Part shown: piece by piece, positions 26,674 to 36,361 of the stretch
How positions within the stretch are numbered: position 1 is the stretch's first letter
Layout of the letters: the number at the start of each line of letters is the position of its first letter
Origin: Xenorhabdus griffiniae
GTDB lineage: Bacteria; Pseudomonadota; Gammaproteobacteria; Enterobacterales; Enterobacteriaceae
Reading direction: 5' to 3'
DNA length: 64,000 nucleotides
Assembly (NCBI RefSeq): GCF_037265215.1
Contig: NZ_CP147737.1
Span: 124,001 to 188,000, forward strand
The notes under the pieces: generated by a model
Seen by the model: only the letters and a program-made list of their open reading frames with translations
The model's database searches: none
Told to the model about the DNA's origin: nothing
Program-made: the position numbers and the translations under genes

Positions 26674-28740
26674 ATGCAACAGTTAACGAGTTACATTTGT
26701 GGTGCCTGGGTTTATGGGCAAGGCAATCCCAGAACCATTCATCATGCAGTAAGCGGCGAAGCTTTGTATCAGGTATCTTCAGAAGGTTTGCCATTGGCAG
26801 AAAGTTTAGTCTACGCCCGTGAAAAAGGGGGAAAGGCACTGGCTGCGATGACGTTCCAACAGCGTGCGCAGATGATGAAAGCAGTTGCAAAACACCTGCT
26901 CGCCAACAAAGAAGCACTGTATGCCATTTCCACGGAAACAGGTGCAACCCGTGCGGATAGTTGGGTGGATATTGAGGGGGGCGTAGCAACACTGTTCTCG
27001 TATGCAGGATTAGCAGGGCGAGAATTGCCGGATGATACCTTGTGGCCGGAAGATGAGATGATCCCACTGTCTAAACAATCCCAGTTTGTGGCACGCCATG
27101 TGCTGACTTCCCGCCTCGGTGTTGCACTGCATATCAATGCGTTTAACTTTCCGTGTTGGGGAATGCTGGAAAAATTGGCGCCAACGTGGATGGCAGGTAT
27201 GCCAGCGATTATCAAGCCTGCCACCGCATCTGCCCAACTGACACAGGCGATGGTGCGAATGATCATCGATAGCGGCCTGGTGCCGGAAGGGGCGCTGCAA
27301 TTGATCTGTGGTGGTATTGGTGATCTGTTTGATCATCTTGATTATCAGGATGCAGTGACGTTTACCGGCTCGGCACAAACGGGACGGAAGTTGCGTGTCC
27401 ACCCTCGACTGATAGAAAAATCCATTCCTTTTACGATGGAAGCGGATTCGCTTAACTGCTGCATTTTAGGTGAGGATGTGACTCCAGATATGCCGGAGTT
27501 TGGCGTTTTCATCAAAGAAGTGGTACGCGAAATGACGGTGAAGGCCGGCCAGAAATGTACGGCTATCCGACGCGTTATTGTGCCTGCCAGCCAAATGGAA
27601 GCGGTTAAACAAGCGCTACTTAAGCGGCTGTCTGGTGTGGCTGTTGGTGATCCTACGTTGCCAGAAGTGCGCATGGGGGCGTTGATTAATCGGGAACAGC
27701 GTGACGAGGTGCAGGCGAAAGTCAACGAATTGCGCACTAGTGGTTGCGAGGTTTTATGTGGTGGTTCACTGGATAAATTGGTGCTGACAGGCAATAGCAA
27801 CCGTAATGGTGCCTTCTACCCGCCGACATTACTCTACTGTGCAGATCCAATGACCAATCAGGTGGTACACGGCACAGAAGCCTTTGGGCCGGTTGCCACG
27901 TTAATGACGTATCAGGATACCGAACAGGCGATTGCATTGGCGATGATGGGGCAGGGGAGTTTGGCTGGCTCATTGGTGACGGCAGATGAGCAGATTGCTG
28001 TACAGGTGATCCGGGCGACAGCCTGTGCGCATGGCCGTATGTTAGTGCTGGATGAAGCGGCGTCTGCGGAATCCACGGGACACGGTTCCCCGTTGCCTAT
28101 GTTGGCACATGGTGGCCCAGGGCGTGCCGGTGGCGGCGAAGAGTTAGGTGGCTTGCGTGCTGTGAAACACTATATGCAGCGCACAGCAATTCAAAGCAGC
28201 CCAAGTATGCTGGCAGCGATTGGCCGTGAGTGGGTTCGTGGCGCGAAAGTAAAAGAAGAACCGATTCATCCATTCCGCAAATATTTTGAACAAATTGAAA
28301 TGGGTGAAAGTTTACTGACTGCTCGCCGGACGGTGACGGAAGCGGATATCGTGAATTTCGCCTGTCTGAGTGGCGATCATTTTTACGCTCATGTGGATAA
28401 GATCGGTGCAGCTGAATCCCTGTTTGGCGAACGGGTAGCCCATGGTTATTTTGTCGTATCGGCTGCTGCGGGTTTGTTCGTTGATGGTGCAGTGGGACCG
28501 GTACTTGCCAACTACGGTATGGAAAACCTGCGTTTTATTGAGCCGGTCAAGATTGGTGATACCATCCAAGTGCGTTTGACCTGCAAGAAGAAGATTAAGA
28601 AAGTCCAGAAGACACCAGAAGATAAACCACATGGTGTGGTGGTATGGGATGTGCAGGTGTTGAATCAGGAACAACAGCCGGTGGCGCTTTATAGCATCCT
28701 GACGTTAGTGGAACGGCAGCAAGGGGATGTTATGGCTTAG
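26674..28740 (+). CDS. paaZ: PaaZ, oxepin-CoA hydrolase / semialdehyde dehydrogenase fusion
   Basis: A 688-residue bifunctional ring-cleavage enzyme. The N-terminal ~520 residues are an aldehyde dehydrogenase with [25 protein letters not shown], an EADSLN catalytic-Glu region and [11 protein letters not shown] with the nucleophilic Cys. The C-terminal ~150 residues are an (R)-specific hydratase (MaoC hotdog) with [16 protein letters not shown] and [10 protein letters not shown]. It hydrolyses oxepin-CoA and oxidises the aldehyde to 3-oxo-5,6-dehydrosuberyl-CoA. ATG 26674 is chosen for the GGTGGAG site upstream. It is divergent from paaA, as in E. coli. Confidence 0.96.
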   Translation: MQQLTSYICGAWVYGQGNPRTIHHAVSGEALYQVSSEGLPLAESLVYAREKGGKALAAMTFQQRAQMMKAVAKHLLANKEALYAISTETGATRADSWVDIEGGVATLFSYAGLAGRELPDDTLWPEDEMIPLSKQSQFVARHVLTSRLGVALHINAFNFPCWGMLEKLAPTWMAGMPAIIKPATASAQLTQAMVRMIIDSGLVPEGALQLICGGIGDLFDHLDYQDAVTFTGSAQTGRKLRVHPRLIEKSIPFTMEADSLNCCILGEDVTPDMPEFGVFIKEVVREMTVKAGQKCTAIRRVIVPASQMEAVKQALLKRLSGVAVGDPTLPEVRMGALINREQRDEVQAKVNELRTSGCEVLCGGSLDKLVLTGNSNRNGAFYPPTLLYCADPMTNQVVHGTEAFGPVATLMTYQDTEQAIALAMMGQGSLAGSLVTADEQIAVQVIRATACAHGRMLVLDEAASAESTGHGSPLPMLAHGGPGRAGGGEELGGLRAVKHYMQRTAIQSSPSMLAAIGREWVRGAKVKEEPIHPFRKYFEQIEMGESLLTARRTVTEADIVNFACLSGDHFYAHVDKIGAAESLFGERVAHGYFVVSAAAGLFVDGAVGPVLANYGMENLRFIEPVKIGDTIQVRLTCKKKIKKVQKTPEDKPHGVVVWDVQVLNQEQQPVALYSILTLVERQQGDVMA

Positions 28741-28851
28741 GATAAGCAAAGAGCCTGGGGGTATTTGTCAAAGGCAAGGGGCAGCGGTAATCCTCAGGCT
28801 GAATTTTATCGGTAGCATATGTGAGTTGTAACGTTCGGAATAATTCTTCTA

Positions 28852-28980
28852 ATGTCGTTCGCAGATATCGAAAGAACCAACCTCACCCTGCGTACACGCA
28901 TCAAACGGTTCAATCGGAAAACGATTGGCTATTCCAAATCCGAAGAAATGCACGACAACGTGATTAGGCACATTCATTGA
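28852..28980 (+). pseudogene. IS1-family transposase (InsB) C-terminal remnant
   Basis: A 42-codon frame reading SFADIERTNLTLRTRIKRF then NRKTIGYSKSEEMHDNVI matches the C-terminus of the IS1 transposase, where the equivalent is RTRIKRLARKTICFSKS and similar. The rest of the element is missing. It marks the junction between the paa locus and the accessory island. Confidence 0.8.
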
Positions 28981-29449
28981 GCGTGAATAAGTTCACAAAA
29001 TAGAAATGATCATGGGTGTTCTAAAAATCAAAACTATTTTTTTATTTGTAATTCATTCTGTTATAAAAACACCCTCGATTTTGGCACAAAATCACTCAGT
29101 ATGATGCACTCACCAGAGTAAATCTGGCGAAAATTTATTTTCCAACGGCAATGTTTTTAACTTTTTACACTGTGATTGGACAACGCGCCTTTTTCCCTCC
29201 ACTTGATTTCATTTGGTTTTTTAATTGTCCACTCCTTATTATTTTCGGCAAATTTTTTATCACGAACGGGACAATTTATTCTGGCGTAACCGGACATTTT
29301 TGCCTTATTCAAAACAGGAAGCCCTCTATTTTCAGCTTATGGTCAAACGAGAGCTGAATAAGCCTACCTTGCCTGCCGAATATGATGATGTCCCTGTTAA
29401 GCCTAATGCCATTTTATATTCCATCGGCATGACTTCAAGGAGACAGACA
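28981..29449. other. Non-coding or decayed DNA upstream of the Rhs locus
   Basis: About 470 bases of AT-rich sequence. A plus-strand frame (29225-29527, non-ATG start) has some protein-like character late in it (KQEALYFQLMVKRELNKP), suggesting the end of a decayed gene, but I recognise no family. Confidence 0.35.
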
Positions 29450-29616
29450 GTGTCAGAAAAAGAGAAAAACCCCCTCACCATATTGCAGGAAAGAAAAACG
29501 CGGTTAAACAGGGACAGAAAGCAATAACCAAACAGGAGGAGCATACTAAAACGGTACGGGCCGGTAACAAACTGGTGTTGCGCCACGGGGATAAATTTGG
29601 GATGAACGGGGAATAA
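29450..29616 (+). pseudogene. Small Rhs-associated ORF with a single-base frameshift
   Basis: AAGGAG at 29437-29442 precedes GTG 29450, which begins SEKEKNP. Reading then fails at a run of five C (29470-29474). If one extra C is assumed the frame continues as AGKKNAVKQGQKAI and ends HGDKFGMNGE at a TAA 11 bases before the Rhs ATG, giving a basic 55-residue product. Ribosome site, length restored to whole codons and tight spacing suggest a real small gene just upstream of rhs, broken by a homopolymer deletion or a sequencing error. Function unknown. Confidence 0.45.
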
Positions 29617-29627
29617 AGCAGGAAACC

Positions 29628-32600
29628 ATGGTAGAAAACAACGGAACCAGAACAGACAGCAAGGCGGCTACTCAGGCAGAAGAATCGACCAGCCCGAAAG
29701 CGCCTGATACCCCTAATGAACCGCCCAAACCGAACTCCCCGTTACCACAAAAGGTACGGGATGACAGCCCGACCGGGGAAGGCAATACCATCGGTAAAAT
29801 TGTCGGTCAGGCACCACAGGCAGCCAATCCGCCGCATGAAGCTAATGCGGTAATACTTCCGGAAACCAAAGAAGAAAAAGGGCTTTGGTCGCAGATAAGA
29901 GATTACTTTGACACGGGTATGATAAATTCTGTGAATGCCGATGCAGAAGAACGCGCCGCTATATTGGCTATGACCGGTCAGACAAAAGCCGCAGAAAACT
30001 TACAGGCTGTGACAGAGAACGCCCGGCAGAATGCCGATAAATTTCGTGCGACTGATATGGCTATTGGCGCAGCGAAACGTGTCAATAACATGGCTGTCGA
30101 TGCCGCAGAAGCGGTAACAAAACTCCAGGGGAATGCCTCTGCACTGGAAGCACAGGCTCGTGCGGCTGAACTGGAAGCTCTGGGACAAAAACGCGCGGCC
30201 GAAGGTTTACGTAACACGAGTGTTGCCATCGCTCAAAATACTCAAGAATTTAATCTGGATGCCAAACGAAAGCGTTTTGATAATCCGATGCAGGAAGGCG
30301 GAGCAATGGCAGTAGATACCGGTATGACGGTATCTTTAGCAGGCGAAATACCCAATATACTTAAAAACATTAGCGCCTTTTTTACCCTTGGCAAAACGGC
30401 CGTTAAGGGGGCTGCCAAACAAGAAGCCAAAGGCGTCGCGAAAGCGAAAACTCAGGCAGCAGGAAAAACTAAAGATGGGAGCGGAGCTCGCATTAAGAGG
30501 GAGTCGAAAACAGACGCTAAAACTATCGATAAACCCGAAAACCACGCCCCGGATCAGGCCAAAAATACGTCCAGCGACAAACAAGGCAATAACCCGGAAA
30601 AAACCACGGGGGGCGGTGATCCGGTCGATATGGCCACCGGTGACTTCCTACAGGTCTGGCCGGTCATAGCAATCCCCAGCCTGTTGCCCCTCACCCTGAC
30701 CCGGACCTACCGCTCCACCGCCAATCCTCAGGGGCTATTCGGACCTAAATGGGCCGATGACTGGTCGCGTCAACTGGAGATGAGTGACGGCAGGGTACTT
30801 TACACGGATGCCGCCGGTGTAGTTTACGACTACCCCACACCGGATAACACCGTCTCGTCCCGAAATAAGCACCTGCCCCACTGCCTACTGACCGGTGAAC
30901 GGGACGGCGCACTGAGCCTGACGGACAGCCGAACCCAGCTCACCCATCATTTCAACGCCATGACGGGCAATATCCACCGTTTGTCTGCCATAACAGATCG
31001 TCGTCAGAACACGATTTATTTTCATTACAACAAACAGGGTCACCTAGCGGAAATTGTGCGCAATGACGGCATCAGGCTGATACTGGACTATCAGGACGGG
31101 CAACTGCAAGCGATTGATCTGATTGATGGTGACCACCAACAGCGCTGGGTCACCTGCGGCTATGATGCACACGGCTATCTGGCAGAGTGCAATGCCTTCC
31201 AGCATAACCACCTGTGGCATGAATACAACGCACAGGGCTGGATGACCCGCTGGCACGACACCGACCAGACCGACCTGTCGGTGACCTACGATGAGCGTGG
31301 ACGCGTGCTCAGCACCGCCTCGCCCAGTGGTTACTGGTGTGACCGTTTTCGCTATGACGAGGGCACCCGCACCACCACCTATCTGGATGCGGAAGGCGGC
31401 GAAAGCCGGTTCATCTATAACCCGGACGGGCAGGTTATCCGGGAGATTGACCCGCTGGGGCGCGTCACCCGCCGCCAGTGGCAAAACAGCCAGAAAATAT
31501 GGGAAGAAGATCCCGCCGGCAATGTCACTACCTTTGCCTACAATCCCGACGGTGCCCTGACCGAAATGGTTCTGCCTACCGGTGACATTTTTGCCTATGG
31601 CTATGACGAACACGGGCAGCTTATTGAAAGTGTCCTGCCAACGGGTGAACGCTGGCGCTATCACTATGATGAGCAGGGTAACCTTACCGAACTGACCAAC
31701 CCACTGGGGCACAAGGAGGCGTACCACTACGGCACCCACGGTGAACTATGCCGGCGCCTCCTCCCCGATGGCCGCGAGTGGCACTATACCTACGACAGGC
31801 AACTACGCCTGGCCAACATCATGACCCCGGATGGTGAAAATACCGGGCTGGAGCTGGATACACTGGGGCGGCTGCGCGGCGTCACCGATGCCCTCAAACA
31901 GCAGACCCGCTACCGCTACAGCGACGACCACGCCGGGCTTAATGGCAGCCTGACCGACATCACCCTGCCCGATGGCACCACGCAGCAACTGGAATATGAC
32001 AGTGAACGACGCGTGGTGGCCGTCACTGACGGCGAAGGCCGTACCACACGTTATCAATACGGTGCGTTTGATTTGCTAACACAGGTGACCCGTCCCGATG
32101 GCACCACGCTGCGTTTTGGCTATGATCGCCTGACCCGCCTGCAATCGGTCACGGCGTCCACCGGCGAAACTTACCGTTATGAGCGGGATGCGGCCGGCCA
32201 GATTATTCGCGAAACCGATTTTACCGGCCGCACCCTGGAATATCAGTACGATAAACTGGGACGTCGCACCCAGGTGCAATACCCCGATGGACAACAACTC
32301 CGCTGGCACTATTCCGCGGCGGGGTTGCTGGTCAGACAGGAAAGCGGGCAGCCAGAAGAAAATCAGTGGGTACTGAAAGCGACCACCACGTACGAATACA
32401 ACAACCGCCATCAGCTGGTGAAAGCCGCCAATGCCGATGCCGTGGTGGAATATGAGTACGACAAGACCACGGGCTTGCCGATTTGTGAGCGTATCAATGG
32501 GCGGGAAATCACCCGCGAATGGGACAGCCTGACGGGGAGGCCGGTCAGTGAAAGCCTGGAGGGGCACACCCTGCACTTTGGCTATCACCCGTTATCAGGC

Positions 32601-34250
32601 GCACTGAATCATTTTCAGTTTAACCAACATGCCCCGCTGACACTCCGGCATGATGCACTGGGACGGGAAACGGTGCGCGAAAGTGCCCGCGGGTTTATTC
32701 TCGCCAGCCGTTATACCGCAACGGGTTTACTGGCCCATCAGTCAGCCGGGCGGGACAGCGCCTTTTTCCAAGAGGCGCTGTCACAAAACGATCCGCATTT
32801 TCCTCCCCAGGCGACCGCCGTCAACCGGAGCTGGCAATACGATCGGGCGCATAATGTCCGGGTTATTGACGACAATTGGGGGCAAACCCGCTACCGTTAT
32901 AATACCAACGACCAGATAGTACACACGCTGTTCGAGGGGTTACGCCCCCATGAAGAGCAATTCAGTTACGATGCCAACGGCAACCTGCGCCAACATTTGC
33001 CTGTTGATGCACAGGGCGCGATGACACAGTTCACGCAGCGCCAGCAGGCTGGCCGGGTGGTACAACGGGGGGATTCGCATTATCACTATGATGATAACGG
33101 CAGACTTATCGAAAAAATCGAACAGTATGACGGCTTCCGCCCCCAGGTCTGGCGTTACCGCTGGGATACCCAAAACCAGCTCACCCACTTAGAAACCCCG
33201 GATGGCTCGCGCTGGCAGTATTGCTACGACCCGTTTGGTAGGCGAATTCGCAAAATCAAAGAACGCGATGGAAAACTGACCGCCGCTAATTTGCAACTGT
33301 GGCTGGCGGGCAAGCCGGATTTGCCGGATAATCCCAAGACACTCGGCGGCTATGATTACCTGTGGAGCGGTGACCAGCTGATTGAGGAAGTGCCGTTTCA
33401 GCGTGACGGCACCCGGCTGGAAGAGAAGCGCGTGCGCTGGCTGTATGAGCCGGGCAGCCTGACGCCAGCGGCGCGTTTTGAGCGCGGCAAACTGCATTAT
33501 GCTATCCATGATCATCAGGGCACCGTACGGGAACTGCTGGATGAACAAGGGGAGATGGTCTGGGGCCAGCACCTGACCACCTGGGGCCACGCCGAAAAAC
33601 GCGGCGGCGTCCCGTCCCATCACCCGGATTACCATGTTCAGTGTCACTTCCGGTTTTTAGGCCAGTATTTTGATGAGGAGTCGGGGCTTTTTTACAATCG
33701 GCACCGCTACTACTCGCCGGAGACTGCGCAGTACATCAGCCCTGATCCGATTGGGTTGGCGGGCGGGTTGAATCCCTACTCTTACGTTCATAATCCGACG
33801 GGGTATGTTGATCCGTATGGGCTGGCCGGTAGGCAGGGGAATAAAGGGGATGCAGGAATTAAGGAGACGGGTGCTCGGAGAGTACTGGATCCTGATAGTG
33901 TAACTGGCTGGGAAAAAGCCGAGAAATACTATGATAAAATCAGGGCTGACCCTTCTGATATTTCGGCTATTGCGAGAAATACAGGTTGGAAAGAATCTCA
34001 GATCGCCAGAATAAAAAACCATGTATTTTTCAAAGAACACCAATTAGACAGAGGAATTGGTCGATTTGACGCTGACCCAGGTATGGTCAATGCATGGTCA
34101 CGTTTGACGAAAGGCGATCATATACCATCAGATATCAATTTGTTGAAGCATGAGTATTTTGAATCTAAGTTTGAAGGTATTTTCCGAACAAACTATAGGA
34201 CAGCACACGATAAAACCGAATCTACGGGCAGAATTTGGATAGATGAGTAG
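29628..34250 (+). CDS. Rhs-family polymorphic toxin with variable C-terminal tip
   Basis: A 1540-residue Rhs/YD-repeat protein. Residues 1-325 are Ala/Lys/Pro-rich and hydrophilic, without a recognisable PAAR motif. The Rhs shell starts near GGGDPVDMATGDF and runs through many YD repeats (for example YDEHGQLIE, YDEQGNLTE) to the hallmark YISPDPIGLAGGLNPYSYV and VDPYGLA near residue 1400. The last ~140 residues form a separate tip with NTGWKESQIARIKNHVFFKEH and GRFDADPGMVNAWSRL, a domain I have seen only as a predicted toxin module; its activity is unknown. The tip is visibly more AT-rich than the core, as expected for a swapped cassette. Such proteins are usually delivered by T6SS. AGGA precedes ATG 29628. 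Confidence 0.92.
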   Translation: MVENNGTRTDSKAATQAEESTSPKAPDTPNEPPKPNSPLPQKVRDDSPTGEGNTIGKIVGQAPQAANPPHEANAVILPETKEEKGLWSQIRDYFDTGMINSVNADAEERAAILAMTGQTKAAENLQAVTENARQNADKFRATDMAIGAAKRVNNMAVDAAEAVTKLQGNASALEAQARAAELEALGQKRAAEGLRNTSVAIAQNTQEFNLDAKRKRFDNPMQEGGAMAVDTGMTVSLAGEIPNILKNISAFFTLGKTAVKGAAKQEAKGVAKAKTQAAGKTKDGSGARIKRESKTDAKTIDKPENHAPDQAKNTSSDKQGNNPEKTTGGGDPVDMATGDFLQVWPVIAIPSLLPLTLTRTYRSTANPQGLFGPKWADDWSRQLEMSDGRVLYTDAAGVVYDYPTPDNTVSSRNKHLPHCLLTGERDGALSLTDSRTQLTHHFNAMTGNIHRLSAITDRRQNTIYFHYNKQGHLAEIVRNDGIRLILDYQDGQLQAIDLIDGDHQQRWVTCGYDAHGYLAECNAFQHNHLWHEYNAQGWMTRWHDTDQTDLSVTYDERGRVLSTASPSGYWCDRFRYDEGTRTTTYLDAEGGESRFIYNPDGQVIREIDPLGRVTRRQWQNSQKIWEEDPAGNVTTFAYNPDGALTEMVLPTGDIFAYGYDEHGQLIESVLPTGERWRYHYDEQGNLTELTNPLGHKEAYHYGTHGELCRRLLPDGREWHYTYDRQLRLANIMTPDGENTGLELDTLGRLRGVTDALKQQTRYRYSDDHAGLNGSLTDITLPDGTTQQLEYDSERRVVAVTDGEGRTTRYQYGAFDLLTQVTRPDGTTLRFGYDRLTRLQSVTASTGETYRYERDAAGQIIRETDFTGRTLEYQYDKLGRRTQVQYPDGQQLRWHYSAAGLLVRQESGQPEENQWVLKATTTYEYNNRHQLVKAANADAVVEYEYDKTTGLPICERINGREITREWDSLTGRPVSESLEGHTLHFGYHPLSGALNHFQFNQHAPLTLRHDALGRETVRESARGFILASRYTATGLLAHQSAGRDSAFFQEALSQNDPHFPPQATAVNRSWQYDRAHNVRVIDDNWGQTRYRYNTNDQIVHTLFEGLRPHEEQFSYDANGNLRQHLPVDAQGAMTQFTQRQQAGRVVQRGDSHYHYDDNGRLIEKIEQYDGFRPQVWRYRWDTQNQLTHLETPDGSRWQYCYDPFGRRIRKIKERDGKLTAANLQLWLAGKPDLPDNPKTLGGYDYLWSGDQLIEEVPFQRDGTRLEEKRVRWLYEPGSLTPAARFERGKLHYAIHDHQGTVRELLDEQGEMVWGQHLTTWGHAEKRGGVPSHHPDYHVQCHFRFLGQYFDEESGLFYNRHRYYSPETAQYISPDPIGLAGGLNPYSYVHNPTGYVDPYGLAGRQGNKGDAGIKETGARRVLDPDSVTGWEKAEKYYDKIRADPSDISAIARNTGWKESQIARIKNHVFFKEHQLDRGIGRFDADPGMVNAWSRLTKGDHIPSDINLLKHEYFESKFEGIFRTNYRTAHDKTESTGRIWIDE

Positions 34251-34256
34251 AATAAT

Positions 34257-34511
34257 ATGGCATTTCACATATTGATGTTTAAAAAGGAAGAAAGCGAAAT
34301 TAGTTCCCAGTATCTCTATATGTCTACAACATCAAGGCATTCAGAAATGGAACATGGTCTTTTCGAAATAAATAAGGGAAATGGCGAAATTACATTACTT
34401 AGACTTGCTAGTTATGATGAGCAAAAACATTTTTTTCAAAGAGCATCATTTAAGATATTCAAACATTGGCAAAATGGAGAGCTTCCAGAAAAAGCTGAGT
34501 GGGCATCGTAA
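34257..34511 (+). CDS. Probable immunity protein for the Rhs tip
   Basis: An 84-residue AT-rich ORF starting 6 bases after the rhs stop. It has no family that I recognise. Position, small size, matching low GC and the strong terminator following it are the usual signs of a cognate immunity gene, which would protect against the C-terminal toxin domain. It has no signal peptide, so it should act in the cytoplasm. Confidence 0.7.
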   Translation: MAFHILMFKKEESEISSQYLYMSTTSRHSEMEHGLFEINKGNGEITLLRLASYDEQKHFFQRASFKIFKHWQNGELPEKAEWAS

Positions 34512-34538
34512 CAATTCTTTAATGTAATGACTAAAGAA

Positions 34539-34576
34539 GTCGGAAAGATCCCCGTGATCTTCCGGCTTTTTCCTTT
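34539..34576 (+). terminator. Rho-independent terminator after the Rhs/immunity pair
   Basis: Stem GTCGGAAAGATC / GATCTTCCGGC around loop CCCGT, followed by TTTTTCCTTTT. It ends the rhs-immunity transcript. Confidence 0.85.
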
Positions 34577-34610
34577 TAAGAGTTGCTCATTCCCTGCCCT
34601 TAGTTGCTGT

Positions 34611-34778
34611 GTAAGCGTCCGGTGATCTCACCTTGTTCCTTCCATCCGGCTCCTGCACGCTACGGCTTCTGATTTTTCATTTGGAGACCCCATCATGCGC
34701 CGTAACCGATACACCCCCGAACAAAAACAGCAACATGTGACCCAATGGCGCCACAGTGGCCTGACCCGAAAACTGTAG
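34611..34778 (+). mobile_element. IS66-family element, left end and TnpA fragment
   Basis: The sequence GTAAGCGTCCGGTGATCTC at 34611 resembles an IS66-family terminal repeat. A frame from ATG 34695 reads RRNRYTPEQKQQHVTQWRHS then GLTRKL and stops at 34778. It resembles the start of an IS66 TnpA accessory protein. It is cut at the left end of the IS110-type element that follows, so the IS110 element inserted into it or adjoins it after deletion. Confidence 0.6.
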
Positions 34779-34859
34779 TGATGTGATGGACGTCCCCTTT
34801 TTCAGCAGCAAATAGTGCCATCTTTTTTTCCGATGCACTGAATTTCGGGAGAACATCTC

Positions 34860-35892
34860 ATGAATGCGATTAAAGTCATTGGCATTGACCTCGCCAAAAA
34901 CGTTTTTCAAGTCTGTGTCTGGATGGAGGACGGTTCTGTCGCCTCGAACCGAAAAATTTCACGGCAAAAATTGCTTGATACTGTGCGCACTTTTTCGCCA
35001 GGAACCCTCATTGCTATGGAGGCCTGTGCAACTTCTCACTATTGGGGCAGAACCCTTCAGGCGATGGGATTTATCATCAGGCTTGTGCCGACCCAGCATG
35101 TTAACGCTTTCAGCCATCATCAAAAAATGATGCCAATGATGCACTGGCTATCTGCGAAACGGCCTGCCGACCCGGTATCCATTTTGTTCCGGTCAAGACG
35201 GTGGAACAGCAAGATATCAAGGCACTGCGCAGTGCCCGACAACTCATGGTGGAACAACGTACCGCACTCGCCAACCAGATTCGGGCTTTCCTCGCTGAGG
35301 AGGGGGTGAGCATTCCTGCTGGTATTCAGAAACTGCAACAGTACCTGCCTGAGATTCTAGAAGAGGAGAGCCATGAGCTGTCCTCTGTACTACGACGTTT
35401 GCTTCATACTTTGGGGGAAGACCTACGGAATCTGAACATTCGCATTCATGAAATGGATAATGAAATAGCGGCACTTTCTCGTCAGCAAAGTGGTTATCAC
35501 CATCTGCTCACGATCCCCGGCGTCGGTCCTCTTATTGCAGCCGCCTTCGTGAGTGAAGTCAGTGCGCCCCAATTTGCCAATGGCCGGCAACTTTCTGCCT
35601 GGTGTGGCCTGGTTCCCCAACAACACAGTTCAGGTGGAAAAAACCGGCTGTCTTCCCTGAGCAAAAATGGAAACCGTCATCTCCGAACGTTAATTATCCA
35701 CGGTGCTCGTGCCGTGATGCGCTGTGTCCAAAATCGTGATGATTGTCTGGGAAATGGTTGAGAAAATTGATTGCCCGATGTGGGTTTATGAAAGCCACGA
35801 TCGCTTTAGCCAACAAACTGACACGGATTATCTGGCGTGTTCTGCGGGATGAAGTGGATTTTAATATGCAAAAAGCTTTTACTATTAATTAA
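34860..35892 (+). pseudogene. IS110-family transposase, frameshifted
   Basis: The N-terminal frame begins NAIKVIGIDLAKNVFQVCVW, the DEDD RuvC-like start of IS110 transposases, and continues to a run of six A near 35125. There the frame shifts to NDANDALAICETACRP and runs through the C-terminal domain (LLTIPGVGPLIAAAFVSEV, FANGRQLSAWCGLVP) up to about 35735. A second shift is needed to reach KATIALANKLTRIIWRVLRD and the stop at 35892. Two frameshifts make it inactive unless they are sequencing errors. The family normally has one intact frame. Confidence 0.85.
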
Positions 35893-36104
35893 TTGAGCAA
35901 CAAAAATAGACGCATTATCGAGTTTGCAAACACTGATGAGAAAACGGCTACCGTCCCTGTAATAGCCTGTTCTTATACAAGGTAGTGATATACCGATGTA
36001 GTGAGAAGGAAGCAGGGTGCGGATGACATCATGGCGCGGATAATTTTTCCATTATGACGCCGGATATATGGTCGCAAACCGTATAACTTAGTGCTTGCAC
36101 AACT
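35893..36104 (+). ncRNA. Candidate bridge RNA region of the IS110/IS1111-type element
   Basis: About 210 bases of non-coding DNA between the transposase stop and the right subterminal repeat. IS1111-group elements encode their target-choosing bridge RNA in the right end, and this segment is the right size and place. I could not fold it, so this rests on position only. Confidence 0.3.
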
Positions 36105-36184
36105 GGGGCGTCCATATATGGTATAAAGATCTCGGACATCTCAAAAGCCTGCTAATCTCATTAACATGACCATGAGGTGTGACG

Positions 36185-36265
36185 ATGAAATTGAAGCCAA
36201 CCAAACCCCAATATTCTATTGAATTTAAGCTGGAAGCGGTTCAACAGGTTATCCTCTTCAACTAA
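36185..36265 (+). pseudogene. IS3-family OrfA N-terminal remnant
   Basis: A 26-codon frame, KLKPTKPQYSIEFKLEAV then QQVI, resembles the start of an IS3-family OrfA (typically YSxEFKxEAVxLV). It stops at 36265; no OrfB follows. The next 95 bases hold nothing I recognise. Confidence 0.5.
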
Positions 36266-36361
36266 GTGCGTGTTTCTGCCAACGCGCTTTAGATCGCGAT
36301 AAGCGGCCAGCCGACAAAATGGGGAGGATGTTCTCAAGAGAGATGCGAGTGAACAGCGTGT

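Larger units (their letters stand above)
34780..36116 (+). mobile_element. IS110-family (IS1111-like group) element
   Basis: The element spans a DEDD-type transposase pseudogene and about 220 bases of 3' non-coding DNA. Short subterminal inverted repeats are visible: ATGGACGTCCCC at 34786-34797 and GGGGCGTCCAT at 36105-36115, which is the IS1111-group arrangement. Exact ends are uncertain by a few bases. The long 3' end is where that group encodes its bridge RNA. Confidence 0.7.

Noticed and set aside
30336..33647. Long antisense frames within rhs, one of 231 codons
   Set aside because: GC-rich repetitive YD-repeat DNA gives long open antisense frames; no start signals or family likeness.
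34860..35200. Programmed frameshift in the IS110 transposase at the A6 run
   Set aside because: IS110-family transposases are made from a single frame, and a second shift is needed near the C-terminus, so decay is the better explanation.
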